From assembly GCF_008152325.1 (NCBI RefSeq), contig NZ_CP042243.1, positions 2,113,026 to 2,177,025 on the forward strand: a DNA stretch of 64,000 nt. Direction: 5' to 3'. This document shows positions 44,631 to 54,723 of the stretch, piece by piece. The position numbers and the translations under genes are program-made. Under the pieces are notes generated by a model that was not told where the DNA came from, made no database searches, and saw nothing but the letters and a program-made list of their open reading frames with translations. This stretch comes from Crassaminicella thermophila (GTDB lineage: Bacteria; Bacillota; Clostridia; Peptostreptococcales; Thermotaleaceae). The number at the start of each line of letters is the position of its first letter. Position 1 is the first letter of the stretch.

Positions 44631-45881
44631 ATGAAAAAAAGAGTTGTAATAACTGGACTAGGTGCTATTACCCCTATCGGAAATAATGTAGAAGATTTTT
44701 GGAATAACGCTAAAAATGGTTTATGTGGTATTGATTATATAAAATCTTTTGATATAGAAAATTCAAAAGTAAAATTAGCTGCAGAACTTAAAAATTTTGA
44801 TCCAAAAGAGCATTTCGATAGAAAACAAGTAAAAAGATTGGATCGTTTTTCCTATATAGGTATTGTTGCAGCAAGAGAAGCTTACAAAGATGCAGGATTA
44901 GATACAGCAAAGATTGACAAAAATCGGTTAGGAGTAATCATTGGGAATGGTGTTGGGGGCATATCAACAATTATAGAAGAAACTATAAAGTTACATAATG
45001 GTAGTATGAACATGGTATCCCCTTTATTTGTTCCTAAATCAATCCCTAATATTGTAACAGGAAATATTGCTATTGAATTTAATGCAAAAGGAATATCCAA
45101 TACAGTTATTACTGCCTGTGCTGCAGGAACAAGTGCAATCGGTGAAGCTTTTAGAAAAATCCAATACGATGATGCAGATATAATAATATCAGGGGGTAGT
45201 GAAGCCTGTATAACATCTTTAATGTTAGCTGGCTTTACAAACCTTAATGCCTTATCATTAAAAAATAATCCACAAAGAGCTTCTATACCTTTTGATAAAG
45301 AAAGAAATGGGTTTGTCATGGGAGAAGGAGCTGCTATTTTAATTTTAGAAGAGCTTGAACATGCATTAAAAAGAGATGCAAAAATATACGCTGAAATTGT
45401 TGGTTATGGTGCAAGCAGTGATGCCTATCATCTAACCTCTCCTGAACCAAAAGGAAAAGGAGGAGCAAGAGCAATGAAGCTAGCTCTAAAAAATGCATCA
45501 ATTAATCCTAAAGATATTTCCTATATCAATGCCCATGGAACGTCTACACCATATAATGATAAAACAGAAACAGAAGCAATAAAAACCGTTTTTGGTGATT
45601 ATGCCTATAAAATTCCAATTAGTTCTACAAAATCTATGATTGGTCATTTATTAGGTGCAGCTGGAGCAGTAGAGGCAGTCGCATGTATCAAGTCATTAGA
45701 AGAAAACTACATTCATCCTACTATTGGCTATAAATTAAAAGATCCAATATGTGACCTTGATTATGCACCAAATAAAGGAAGAAATATATCATTAAGTTAT
45801 ATTTTATCTAATTCATTCGGCTTTGGTGGACATAACGCTTCAATTGTTTTTAAGAAATGGAAGTATAATTCTTCAAATTAA
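44631..45881 (+). CDS. fabF: Beta-ketoacyl-ACP synthase II type (FabF)
   Basis: Condenses malonyl-ACP with acyl-ACP. 416 residues from the ATG at 44631 (TGGAGG). The catalytic triad is visible: Cys in ITACAAGTSAIGEA, His in NAHGTSTPYND and His in KSMIGHLLGAAGAVEA; C-terminal NSFGFGGHNASIVF. It follows acpP by 12 nt. No other fatty acid synthesis gene is next to it, unlike the usual fab operon, which supports a pathway-specific elongation role for the methyl-malonyl starter of biotin synthesis. Confidence 0.92.
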   Translation: MKKRVVITGLGAITPIGNNVEDFWNNAKNGLCGIDYIKSFDIENSKVKLAAELKNFDPKEHFDRKQVKRLDRFSYIGIVAAREAYKDAGLDTAKIDKNRLGVIIGNGVGGISTIIEETIKLHNGSMNMVSPLFVPKSIPNIVTGNIAIEFNAKGISNTVITACAAGTSAIGEAFRKIQYDDADIIISGGSEACITSLMLAGFTNLNALSLKNNPQRASIPFDKERNGFVMGEGAAILILEELEHALKRDAKIYAEIVGYGASSDAYHLTSPEPKGKGGARAMKLALKNASINPKDISYINAHGTSTPYNDKTETEAIKTVFGDYAYKIPISSTKSMIGHLLGAAGAVEAVACIKSLEENYIHPTIGYKLKDPICDLDYAPNKGRNISLSYILSNSFGFGGHNASIVFKKWKYNSSN

Positions 45882-45889
45882 GCCTATAA

Positions 45890-45926
45890 AAAAGAGTTTT
45901 AGATTATTACCATCTAAAACTCTTTT
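45890..45926. terminator. Bidirectional terminator between fabF and the NhaC gene
   Basis: AAAAGAGTTTTAGAT / ATCTAAAACTCTTTT with a 7-nt loop and T runs on the plus side. Confidence 0.9.
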
Positions 45927-45937
45927 TTTATAGGTTT

Positions 45938-47644
45938 TTATAATTGAACATCCTTCACAGACTTACCAAAGAAGTATACAATAGCCACAATAGACCCTAA
46001 AGCAATTGGCAACACAATATAAACAGGAAGGCCTAATCCCGCAGGAATATAACCAAATATAACAGATACAGCTGCTACAGATAACGCATAAAATAACTGT
46101 GTCTTTGTATGCTCAATATGGTCACAAGCTGCTCCCATAGAAGAAAGAATAGTTGTATCAGATATTGGTGAGCAGTGATCTCCAAAAATAGCTCCTGTCA
46201 ATACTGCTCCAGCACTCATTACAATATAGCTATGCTCCGGTGAAATTGCATATGCTAAAGGTATTGTAAGAGGCATTAAAATACCCATCGTTCCATAAGA
46301 AGTACCTGTTGCAAAAGAAATAATTGAACCTAATATAAAAATGATAGCTGGAAGTAAAAATGCTGGAATTGTATCAGATAATATTGACACTAAAAACTTA
46401 GCTGTTCCAAGTTCTTTTATAACACCAGATAATGACCAAGCTAGAAGCAATATGATTCCTGTAATTACTAATGATTTCATCCCTTGTACCCATGTATCTA
46501 TACCTTCTGATATGGTAAATAGCTTTTGCCCAATTCCCATAGCCAACGCAACAATACTCCCAAACAAAGCAGCCTGGAATAATACTATACTTGCATCAGA
46601 AGCTCCGAATGTTTCTCTTATTGCTTCAATAGAAAAAGGTGCCTTTTGAATCATTTCCATCATAGCTGGATCGTTAGATAAAGCTATATATCCATTATAG
46701 TAAAAACCTACAAAAGCAGAAATAATAAGAACACCTATTGGAACAATAGCATTCCAAATGCTTAATCTAATGCCTTCTTTAGGTTCAAGATCAGTAGCTT
46801 CATCAGAAATCATTGGCTTTGCTTCATCAGAAAGTACTTTCCCTGTTACTCTTGCTCTTTTTTCTGCCTTATACATAGGTCCAAACTCTTTAAGCATTAC
46901 TGCTGTAGTAACAATAAATACCAAAATCAAAATATTATAAAATCTATATGGGATTGTAGATACAAAAATACTATAAGCATTAACACTTTGACCTATAGAA
47001 TCATAAGCATCTTTAATCAAACCAATTTCATAACCTACCCATGTAGAAATAAGGGCAATACCTGCAATAGGTGCTGCTGTAGCATCAATAATGAAAGCCA
47101 ACTTTTCTCTTGAAATTCTCATTTTGTCTGTTACAGGTCTCATAATTGGTCCTACAATTAATGAATTGGCATAATCATCAAAGAATACGAATAAGCCTAA
47201 TAACCAAGTAACAATTTGTGCACTTACCGGTGATTTTGCCCTCTTTGAAAGTGCCTCAGCAACAGCCTTTGCTCCACCCATTTTTGAAATTAAAGCAATA
47301 AGTCCTCCTATAGTTAAACATTGAAGAATAATACCTGCATTCCAGCTATCTGCTAATGAACTTAAAACATAATCAATAATATTTAAAAAACCATGAACAG
47401 TTGCTCCAATGAAGCTATAATCATTTAATGCCAATAAAAATGTTCCTGAAAATACTCCAATAAATAAAGATAAAACAACATTTTTCGTAGCAAAGGCCAA
47501 TAGAATTGCTACAAATGGTGGTGTCAACGTCCAAAAACCAAATTTGTCTGCATTTGCCTGTGCAACATTAGGATCTACAGCAAAAGCTGTTCCTGTCATA
47601 AGCATGATACATAATAAACTAAAAATAAATACCTTTCTTCTCAT
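45938..47644 (-). CDS. NhaC-family antiporter, predicted lysine transporter (LysW type)
   Basis: 568 residues with an N-terminal signal-like segment (FIFSLLCIMLMTGTAFA) and 11-12 membrane helices. Family motifs include FFDDYANSLIVGPIMRP, and GDHCSPISDTTILSSMGAACDH near the C-terminus. NhaC proteins exchange sodium for protons or organic substrates. The lysine riboswitch in front identifies this copy as the kind predicted by comparative genomics to import lysine (LysW), switched off when lysine is abundant. Direct transport data for this protein are of course not available from sequence. Confidence 0.9.
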   Translation of the reverse strand: MRRKVFIFSLLCIMLMTGTAFAVDPNVAQANADKFGFWTLTPPFVAILLAFATKNVVLSLFIGVFSGTFLLALNDYSFIGATVHGFLNIIDYVLSSLADSWNAGIILQCLTIGGLIALISKMGGAKAVAEALSKRAKSPVSAQIVTWLLGLFVFFDDYANSLIVGPIMRPVTDKMRISREKLAFIIDATAAPIAGIALISTWVGYEIGLIKDAYDSIGQSVNAYSIFVSTIPYRFYNILILVFIVTTAVMLKEFGPMYKAEKRARVTGKVLSDEAKPMISDEATDLEPKEGIRLSIWNAIVPIGVLIISAFVGFYYNGYIALSNDPAMMEMIQKAPFSIEAIRETFGASDASIVLFQAALFGSIVALAMGIGQKLFTISEGIDTWVQGMKSLVITGIILLLAWSLSGVIKELGTAKFLVSILSDTIPAFLLPAIIFILGSIISFATGTSYGTMGILMPLTIPLAYAISPEHSYIVMSAGAVLTGAIFGDHCSPISDTTILSSMGAACDHIEHTKTQLFYALSVAAVSVIFGYIPAGLGLPVYIVLPIALGSIVAIVYFFGKSVKDVQL

Positions 47645-47724
47645 TTTTTCCTCCTCCTATTGTATTTCCATTTACGTCAATTATTTCATATTTTAAGAAC
47701 TATTCATTAAAAGATTTTTAAAAT

Positions 47725-48030
47725 CAAAAAAGCCCTTAAACTATTGCTTAAGGACTAGAAGGCATAGAAAAAGCTACTGATATCCTGCATACTAATTCAA
47801 ACAAAGAAATAGTACGCATAGATAGGCTACTCATAGCATGCTTCCTAATTCAGACAATAGCTCTCCACAAAGTAATACTTTGTGACAGTTCTGCACATAT
47901 TCTGTACAGACCCAACATACAACCTTAAAGCAATCAGTTGTATATTTCGGCAATATTTCCTTTCCAATAGCTTCACAGCTGCTTAACTCCACCATTGTAC
48001 TCTTAAATACTGCACCTCTATTATTGAATC
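47725..48030 (-). promoter_or_regulatory. Lysine riboswitch (L box) with terminator
   Basis: Minus-strand aptamer about 48020 to 47855: AGAGGTGCAG (48010-48019), GGAAAGGAAATATTGCCGAA, the GGGTCTG segment, ACTGTCAC and the closing GTGGAGAGCTATT (complement of 47858-47870). A terminator (CCTTAAGCAATAGTTTAAGGG, arms in 47733-47753, then TTTTTT) ends the leader 80 nt before the gene. Between them are about 100 nt with at least one extra hairpin (GCGTACT ... AGTATGC, about 47788-47818), longer than usual. Confidence 0.93.
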
Positions 48031-48069
48031 GTAAACGGAAATTATTAAGTTATAAGCATCATGTTAATA

Positions 48070-48098
48070 ATGATATTATTTTTTTATAAAATTGTCAA
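48070..48098 (-). promoter_or_regulatory. Sigma-A promoter of the lysine riboswitch unit
   Basis: TTGACA (48093-48098), 17-bp spacer, TATCAT (48070-48075). Confidence 0.75.
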
Positions 48099-48146
48099 CA
48101 GTTTTGTTAATTTTTTATATTGCTATTTTTTTCATAACTATCTATA

Positions 48147-48860
48147 CTATCTTCTCCTTGCAAAATCTACAAATCTGAATTTATCTGGCCTATGTCTAGA
48201 CTCTGTATATTGAAACAAACTTGCATCATCTAAATAAACATAATTTTTTACAACTACAATCATACTATACTCATCTAAATCTAAATATTTTCTATCTTCT
48301 TCAGTAGGTACTTCCACAGTAATTACCTTTTTAGCAAAGCTAATTTTAAGCTCTAATTTATTTTCAATATATTCGTATATAGAATCTTCACAAACTTGCC
48401 TTGTTAATGTAGGAACTAATTTTTTATTGAAAAAATCTTTATCCAAAATAATTTTTTCATTTCCTATTTCTCGTACCCTTATAACTTTCCACACATCTTC
48501 ATTTTGTGATATATTCAATTGATTCATCAAAAATTTATCTGGTTTTATTATTTCTAATGCGTGCAGTATAGTTTTTGATTTTTTACCTATTTTTTCAGCT
48601 AATTCCTTAAAACTAATCAAGCCTGAAACAGGAAAATCAAATTTATTAATATCTAAAACAAAAGATCCTTTTCCTCTTATCTTTTGAATATATCCATTTT
48701 GTGCCAATAAATTCAACGCTTTTCTTATTGTCTCCCTAGAGGTATCATATTCTTTTACCAATTCATTTTCTGACGAAAGCTTTTCATTAGGCTTTATTTC
48801 CCCATTTTCTATTTTACTAGCTATCTCATTATAGATATTCAAATATTTACTATTCATCAT
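48147..48860 (-). CDS. treR: Trehalose operon repressor, GntR family
   Basis: 237 residues; RBS AGGTG. An N-terminal winged helix of GntR type (YDTSRETIRKALNLLAQNG, residues about 34-52) and a UTRA ligand domain (about 90-235). Location as last gene of treP-treC-treR identifies it as TreR, whose effector in Bacillus is trehalose-6-phosphate. Its likely operators are the two CTTGTATATACAAG palindromes in front of treP, so it regulates its own operon. Confidence 0.92.
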   Translation of the reverse strand: MMNSKYLNIYNEIASKIENGEIKPNEKLSSENELVKEYDTSRETIRKALNLLAQNGYIQKIRGKGSFVLDINKFDFPVSGLISFKELAEKIGKKSKTILHALEIIKPDKFLMNQLNISQNEDVWKVIRVREIGNEKIILDKDFFNKKLVPTLTRQVCEDSIYEYIENKLELKISFAKKVITVEVPTEEDRKYLDLDEYSMIVVVKNYVYLDDASLFQYTESRHRPDKFRFVDFARRR

Positions 48861-48892
48861 ACATCACCTGAATCATTTTACCTTTTTGGGAA

Positions 48893-50557
48893 TTATTTTT
48901 CAAGGTGATAAACAATAGACTCATAAGGTCTTAATAAAATATTTTTAAATTCCTTTGGAGAATCATTATAATTAGAAATAAGTATTTTGCTTTTATAGTC
49001 ATCAAAATCTAATTGATCAGGCAATTCAAATCTAGTTGTTTTACCATAAAAATTATTTATTACCAACAGCTTTTCATTTTTGTAATTTCTTATATAAGCA
49101 AAAATATCTTTATGATCGTCTAATATAAGTTTATAATTTCCATACACAATAATATCAAATGTTTTTCTTAGCTTTATTAATTTTTGATAATGATAAAAAA
49201 TAGAATTTCTATCTTTAAGTGCCATTTCTACATTAATTTCTTCATAATTTGATGCTACATTAATCCAAGGTACTCCTTTTGTAAATCCAGCATTTTCATT
49301 ACAATTCCATTGCATAGGTGTACGAGAATTATCTCTTGATTTTCTCTTAATAATATTCATTATTTCCTTTTCAGCCATTCCCATACTTTTCTTTATTTTA
49401 TATATATTCAAGCTTTCCACATCTTTATACTCATGAATACTATCAAATTTAGGGTCCATCATTCCTATTTCTTCACCCTGATAAATATACGGAGTTCCCT
49501 GCATCATATGGATTGTAGTAGCAAGCATTTTAGCTGATTCTTTATGATAAATCCCATCATCTCCAAATCTACTTACAATCCTTGGTTGGTCATGATTACA
49601 CCAAAATAATGCATTCCAACCGCCTCCTTTATGCATTTCTACTTGCCATTTGGAAAAAATTTCTTTTAACTGCTTAAAATCAAAATCCATCAAAGTCCAC
49701 TTATCTCCATTTTTATAATCCACCTTTAAATGATGAAAATTAAATACCATTGACAACTCTTTTTCTTCTGGATTTGAATACTTAATACAGTTATCAATAG
49801 TTGTTGACGACATTTCTCCAACTGTAATAATATCTTCATATTTACCAAATGTTTCTCTATTTAACTCTTTTAAATACCTATGAATACGAGGTCCATCTGT
49901 ATAAAATTTTCGACCATCCCCTTCATTATCATCTTCATATTGGTCTGGCTTTGAAATTAAATTTATAACATCTAAACGTAATCCTTTTACCCCTTTTTTT
50001 ATCCAAAAATCTACAATTTTAAAAATCTCTTTTCTTACTTCTTCATTTTCCCAATTTAAATCAGCTTGAGTTACATCAAATAAATGTAGATAATATTCAT
50101 CAAATTCTTTTACATATTCCCAAGCTGATCCTCCAAATTTTGAAATCCAATTTGTTGGTGCTTTTCCATCTTTAGCTTTCTTGAATATATAATAGTTTTT
50201 ATATTTTTCATCCCCATTCATAGCTTTTTTAAACCATTCATGCTCTGTAGATGTATGATTAAATACCATATCTAACATAATATATATATCACGTTTATTA
50301 GCCTCTTTCACCAACTCTTCAAAATCCTCCATAGTTCCAAAACGTGGATCAATATTGTAATAATCTGCAACATCATAGCCATTGTCCTTTTGCGGAGATA
50401 TATAAAAAGGCGTTAACCAGATATAATCCACACCTAATGTTTTTAAATAATCTAACTTTTTCGTAATACCTTTTAAGTCCCCAAAACCATCTCCATTAGA
50501 ATCATTAAATGATTTTGGATATATTTGATAAACTACACTCTTTTTAAAATCTTTCAC
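48893..50557 (-). CDS. treC: Trehalose-6-phosphate hydrolase
   Basis: Splits trehalose-6-phosphate into glucose and glucose-6-phosphate. 554 residues, GH13 family: YQIYPKSFNDSNGDG, DMVFNHTSTEH, the nucleophile region GLRLDVINLISK, the acid in TVGEMSST and the NHDQPR motif. The length and the TreC-like sequence agree with the neighbouring trehalose PTS. RBS AAGGAGTGG. About 77 nt separate it from treP, with a weak GGGAGG/CCCTC hairpin but no clear terminator. Confidence 0.93.
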   Translation of the reverse strand: MKDFKKSVVYQIYPKSFNDSNGDGFGDLKGITKKLDYLKTLGVDYIWLTPFYISPQKDNGYDVADYYNIDPRFGTMEDFEELVKEANKRDIYIMLDMVFNHTSTEHEWFKKAMNGDEKYKNYYIFKKAKDGKAPTNWISKFGGSAWEYVKEFDEYYLHLFDVTQADLNWENEEVRKEIFKIVDFWIKKGVKGLRLDVINLISKPDQYEDDNEGDGRKFYTDGPRIHRYLKELNRETFGKYEDIITVGEMSSTTIDNCIKYSNPEEKELSMVFNFHHLKVDYKNGDKWTLMDFDFKQLKEIFSKWQVEMHKGGGWNALFWCNHDQPRIVSRFGDDGIYHKESAKMLATTIHMMQGTPYIYQGEEIGMMDPKFDSIHEYKDVESLNIYKIKKSMGMAEKEIMNIIKRKSRDNSRTPMQWNCNENAGFTKGVPWINVASNYEEINVEMALKDRNSIFYHYQKLIKLRKTFDIIVYGNYKLILDDHKDIFAYIRNYKNEKLLVINNFYGKTTRFELPDQLDFDDYKSKILISNYNDSPKEFKNILLRPYESIVYHLEK

Positions 50558-50634
50558 ACAACCACTCCTTTACAAAATAAAAGGGAGGAATGAATATCCC
50601 TCTCTTATTTATCTATAAACAAATTTTTATATAT

Positions 50635-52050
50635 TTACTTCTTTCCTAAAATTTTCTTTTTTGCAAAGAAAATCGTTAATACAAATGGAACAACAATAGC
50701 AATAATCATTGAACCAGCAAAAGTTAACATATGCTGTGGTTGAATTGATAAAATACCTGGTAATCCTCCAACTCCAATTGAATTAGCCATAACCCCTGTG
50801 CCTACTGATAGTATAGCTGCAATTGCTGAACCAATCATAGCAGCTAAGAATGGAAACACATATTTTAAGTTGATTCCAAACATAGCTGGTTCAGTTACTC
50901 CTAAGTAACATGAAATTGCTGCTGGAATAGATACTTGTTTTTCTTCTTCATCTTCTCTATTTAAATAAATCATTGCTAATACGGAAGAACCTTGAGCAAT
51001 ATTAGATAATGCAATCATTGGCCAAAGATTCGTTCCGCCAAATTCACTCATTAATTGCAAATCTATAGCATTTGTCATATGATGTAGACCTGTTATTACT
51101 AACGGTGCATAAACAAATCCAAACACTGCTGCAAATAACCATCCAAATGCTGATGTTAATCCTGCATATACGATACTTGAAATATACGAACCAATTGTCC
51201 ATCCTAATGGCCCTAATACAACATGAGCTAATAATACAGTTGGTACTAATGAAAGAAAAGGAACAACAATCATTGAAATATATCCTGGAACAATTTTACG
51301 CAGTTGAAGTTCTAAATTAGCAAATACAAATCCTGCAAGCATTGCTGGAATAACTTGTGCTTGATAACCAATCATTTTAATTTGTATAAATCCAAAATCC
51401 CAAACTGGAGCCTCTGCACCACCTGCTACTGCATAAGCATTTAATAGCTGAGGTGATACTAATGTAATCCCTAGTACAATCCCTAGTATTTGGGTTGCAC
51501 CCATTTTCTTAGAAATAGACCATGTAATCCCTACTGGTAGAAAAAAGAAAATTGCTTCACCAATTAACCATAAAAAGTGGTGAACTCCAGCCCAAAATTG
51601 CGAAACTTCTGTTAAAGACTTTGTACCTTCCTCTAATAATTTAATATCTCCAATAATATTACGAAAACCTAAAATCAATCCTCCAACTACTATAGCTGGA
51701 ATCAATGGTGCAAAAACTTCTCCTAAATGAGAAATTAGTCTTTGCAGTAAGTTCATATTTTGTCTTGCAGTTTGCTTCGCTTTATCTTTGTTTACACCTT
51801 CCACCCCTGCTTCTTTTACAAACTCATTATAGAATACAGATACTTCATTTCCTATTATTACTTGAAATTGTCCAGCCTGTGTGAACGTTCCTTTTACACA
51901 TTTTATTCCTTGAATTTTTTCAACATCTGCTTTCTCATGATCATTTAATACAAATCGCATACGAGTTGCACAATGTGATACAGCAGCAATGTTTTCTTTT
52001 CCACCAATATATGCTAATAATTGCTGTACTTCATTAGAAAATTTACTCAT
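50635..52050 (-). CDS. treP: PTS trehalose transporter subunit IIBC
   Basis: Imports and phosphorylates trehalose. 471 residues from the ATG at 52050 (AGGAGG at 8 nt). EIIB at residues about 1-85 with the phospho-Cys in AAVSHCATRMRF, then an EIIC of about ten helices with the conserved GVTEPAMFGIN. No EIIA domain is attached, so a shared EIIA (Glc type) elsewhere must donate phosphate, as in Bacillus. First gene of the tre operon. Confidence 0.93.
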   Translation of the reverse strand: MSKFSNEVQQLLAYIGGKENIAAVSHCATRMRFVLNDHEKADVEKIQGIKCVKGTFTQAGQFQVIIGNEVSVFYNEFVKEAGVEGVNKDKAKQTARQNMNLLQRLISHLGEVFAPLIPAIVVGGLILGFRNIIGDIKLLEEGTKSLTEVSQFWAGVHHFLWLIGEAIFFFLPVGITWSISKKMGATQILGIVLGITLVSPQLLNAYAVAGGAEAPVWDFGFIQIKMIGYQAQVIPAMLAGFVFANLELQLRKIVPGYISMIVVPFLSLVPTVLLAHVVLGPLGWTIGSYISSIVYAGLTSAFGWLFAAVFGFVYAPLVITGLHHMTNAIDLQLMSEFGGTNLWPMIALSNIAQGSSVLAMIYLNREDEEEKQVSIPAAISCYLGVTEPAMFGINLKYVFPFLAAMIGSAIAAILSVGTGVMANSIGVGGLPGILSIQPQHMLTFAGSMIIAIVVPFVLTIFFAKKKILGKK

Positions 52051-52077
52051 GGACAAAACCTCCTATAAAATTCTATT

Positions 52078-52091
52078 TAAAAACGTTTTCT
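52078..52091 (-). promoter_or_regulatory. Candidate cre (CcpA) site
   Basis: AGAAAACGTTTTTA, close to TGAAAACGTTTTCA, in the treP leader. Catabolite repression is inferred. Confidence 0.45.
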
Positions 52092-52098
52092 TTGTGTT

Positions 52099-52112
52099 CT
52101 TGTATATACAAG
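52099..52112. promoter_or_regulatory. TreR operator 2 (downstream)
   Basis: Perfect palindrome CTTGTATATACAAG, just past the predicted transcription start of treP; identical to the copy at 52133-52146. Confidence 0.85.
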
Positions 52113-52125
52113 TTTCGATGTTTTT

Positions 52126-52154
52126 ATTTTATCTTGTATATACAAGTTTGTCAA
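52126..52154 (-). promoter_or_regulatory. Sigma-A promoter of the tre operon
   Basis: TTGACA (52149-52154), 17-bp spacer, TAAAAT (52126-52131). The upstream TreR palindrome fills most of the spacer, so repressor binding would exclude RNA polymerase. Confidence 0.85.
52133..52146. promoter_or_regulatory. TreR operator 1 (promoter spacer)
   Basis: Perfect palindrome CTTGTATATACAAG between -35 and -10; centre-to-centre distance to operator 2 is 34 bp, about three helical turns. Confidence 0.85.
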
Positions 52155-52190
52155 TAGTATATATACAATTCTAAATAATTTTATAATAGA

Positions 52191-52225
52191 AAAAGAGTAT
52201 CAGAATTGTTTTCTGATACTCTTTT
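52191..52225. terminator. Terminator of the clpE-like gene
   Basis: AAAAGAGTATCAGAA / TTCTGATACTCTTTT with a 5-nt loop; T runs on both sides. Confidence 0.88.
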
Positions 52226-52227
52226 TT

Positions 52228-54510
52228 CTATTGTAGTATAATTTTCCCATCTTTTAAGACTATCTTTATATGAGACCCTTCTCTAAATTTATTTTTAAGG
52301 TACTGCTCAGCAATCTCATCTTCAATGTATTTTTGGATAGTCCTTCTTAAAGGCCTTGCCCCATACTTTTCATCATATCCTTTTTCTAATATAAAATCTT
52401 TTACTTCTTCTGAAACTTCTATACTTATATTTTTTTCTTTAGCTTCATCCATTACTTCCTTAAGCATTAAATCAACTATTTGCCGAAGCTCTTCTTTAGA
52501 TAGATAGGTAAATACTATAGTTTCATCGATTCTATTTAAAAATTCAGGCCTAAATGTTTCTTTTAATGCATCCTTTACACGATTTTCTAAAGCAGTATAT
52601 CCATCATTTTCAAAACCAATTCCCTTTGATTTTCCATTTGTTCCTATATTAGATGTCATAATAATAACTGTATTTTCAAAGAAAGTTGTTCTTCCTTGGT
52701 TATCGGTTAATCTACCATCTTCAAGAATTTGAAGCAACATATTAAATACGTCTGGATGAGCTTTTTCAATTTCATCTAAAAGGATCACAGAGTAAGGTTT
52801 TCTTCTTACCTTTTCAGTAAGCTGCCCTCCCTGATCATATCCAACATATCCTGGAGGTGCTCCAATCAACTTAGAAACTGTATGTTTTTCCATATACTCG
52901 GACATATCCATACGAATCATAGCATCTTCACTACCGAAAAGTTCATAAGCCAATGTCTTTACCAGCTCCGTTTTTCCTACTCCAGTAGGCCCTACAAAAA
53001 TGAATGAAGCAGGTTTTTTCTTTTTTCTAAATCCAGAACGATTACGTCTTATAGTTCTTGCTAAACTCACTATAGCTTCATGCTGACCTATCACACGCTT
53101 ATGAAGTCTTTCTTCTAAATTCAAAAGCTTCTTAGCTTCTTCTTCTGCAATCTTTTGAACAGGAATTTTAGTCCAAGATTCAATCACATAAGCAATATCT
53201 TCAACAGTAATCTGTACATGACTCGATTTTTTCTCTATTTCATTTATCTTTTCTTCAATTTTAAATTCTTGCATTTTATATTGTGCAGCTTTTTCAAAAT
53301 CATTATGCACTGCAGCTGCTTCTTTCTCTTCTTTAATCTTTTTTAGTTCTTCTTTTAACGCTTCTAATTCTACAAGTCCTTGATTTTTTAAATTTGCTCT
53401 AGAACCAGCTTCATCAATTACATCAATTGCTTTATCAGGCAGAAATCTATCGGTAATATATCTTTCAGATAGGTTTGCTGCTGCCTCAATCACTTCATCA
53501 GATATTTTCACTTTGTGATAATCTTCATAATAGTTTTTTATCCCTTTTAAAATTTCTATTGTTTCCTCTATGGTTGGTTCTTCAACAAGTACTGGTTGAA
53601 ATCTTCTTTCTAAGGCAGAATCTTTCTCAATATGCTTTCTATATTCTTCAAGAGTCGTTGCTCCAATAACCTGTATTTCTCCTCGAGCAAGAGCAGGCTT
53701 TAAAATATTCGCAGCATTCATAACTCCTCCATGAACTTCACCTGCTCCCATAATATTATGGACTTCATCAATTACTAGAATAACATTTCCACATTCTGTA
53801 GCTTCTTTTATAATAGATTTCATACGGCCTTCAAACTGTCCTCTAAATTGTGTTCCTGCTACAACAGCAGTCAAGTCAAGAAGATAAATCTCTGAATTAA
53901 ATAATTTAGCTGGAACTTCTCTTTCAACAATTCGTACAGCTAACCCTTCTGCAATAGCTGTCTTTCCAACCCCTGGCTCTCCGATTAATATAGGATTGTT
54001 TTTTGTTCTTCTATTAAGAATTTGTACCACTCTGTCTATTTCTCTATGTCTTCCAATTATCTTATCTACTTCATTGTTTTTTGCCTTTTCTGTTAAGTTT
54101 ATTCCATACATTTCTAAATACTTTTTCTTCTTTTTAGCTTTTTTCTTTTTTTCTTTCATGTCTTGCTTTCCTTTTTCTTGAGAAAAATCTTTTTTATCCT
54201 TAATTTCAAAATCTTCATCATCTACATCTTTCATTGATGGAAATGAACTATTAAACAGATTCATAAACATATTGTTATCATCATCTAAATCTTCCATGTC
54301 CATATCTTGGAACATATCTTTCATTTGTTCCGTTAAATTTTCAATATCTTCCTCATTCATCCCTGCTTGCTTCATCAATTGGTCTATAACAGGAATTCCC
54401 ATTTTTTTTGCACATTCTATACATAATCCCTTAATTTCAGTTTTTCCTTTTTCAATGATTGATGTAAATACAATTGCCATATTTTTTTTACAAACAGAAC
54501 ACAATTTCAT
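52228..54510 (-). CDS. clpE: ClpE-like AAA+ unfoldase of the Clp protease
   Basis: Unfolds proteins for ClpP. 760 residues from the ATG at 54510 (GGAG at 9 nt). An N-terminal zinc finger (C4, C7, C30, C33: LCSVCKK, LCIECAK) marks ClpE rather than ClpC. A Lys-rich acidic/basic linker (about 95-130) follows; then D1 with Walker [10 protein letters not shown], a UVR-type coiled middle region ([18 protein letters not shown]), and D2 with Walker [10 protein letters not shown] and Walker [14 protein letters not shown]. The long charged linker is unusual. I see no CtsR-type repeat upstream, so regulation is unknown. Confidence 0.88.
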   Translation of the reverse strand: MKLCSVCKKNMAIVFTSIIEKGKTEIKGLCIECAKKMGIPVIDQLMKQAGMNEEDIENLTEQMKDMFQDMDMEDLDDDNNMFMNLFNSSFPSMKDVDDEDFEIKDKKDFSQEKGKQDMKEKKKKAKKKKKYLEMYGINLTEKAKNNEVDKIIGRHREIDRVVQILNRRTKNNPILIGEPGVGKTAIAEGLAVRIVEREVPAKLFNSEIYLLDLTAVVAGTQFRGQFEGRMKSIIKEATECGNVILVIDEVHNIMGAGEVHGGVMNAANILKPALARGEIQVIGATTLEEYRKHIEKDSALERRFQPVLVEEPTIEETIEILKGIKNYYEDYHKVKISDEVIEAAANLSERYITDRFLPDKAIDVIDEAGSRANLKNQGLVELEALKEELKKIKEEKEAAAVHNDFEKAAQYKMQEFKIEEKINEIEKKSSHVQITVEDIAYVIESWTKIPVQKIAEEEAKKLLNLEERLHKRVIGQHEAIVSLARTIRRNRSGFRKKKKPASFIFVGPTGVGKTELVKTLAYELFGSEDAMIRMDMSEYMEKHTVSKLIGAPPGYVGYDQGGQLTEKVRRKPYSVILLDEIEKAHPDVFNMLLQILEDGRLTDNQGRTTFFENTVIIMTSNIGTNGKSKGIGFENDGYTALENRVKDALKETFRPEFLNRIDETIVFTYLSKEELRQIVDLMLKEVMDEAKEKNISIEVSEEVKDFILEKGYDEKYGARPLRRTIQKYIEDEIAEQYLKNKFREGSHIKIVLKDGKIILQ

Positions 54511-54723
54511 ATATATCATCTCCATACTTTCTTATGTTAAAATAGCTACGATTACAGTATAGCATATTTTGCCTGCATTTTTTCACTAAACGTATATAAA
54601 TATCCTTCCCCAAAATACAATCATTATTTTATTTACAAACTTCATTCATTAACACTTTATTTTTATTCAGAATAAAATATCTTATGAAAAAATCTAAATA
54701 TCTACTTGAAGGGAGTAAAAAAT

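Noticed and set aside
47760..47855. CRISPR-like or tandem repeat in the lysine leader
   Set aside because: The similar segments form an RNA hairpin rather than spaced direct repeats; no CRISPR array is visible anywhere in the window.
54511..54723. CtsR operator for the clpE-like gene
   Set aside because: No pair of GGTCAAA-type heptamers found.
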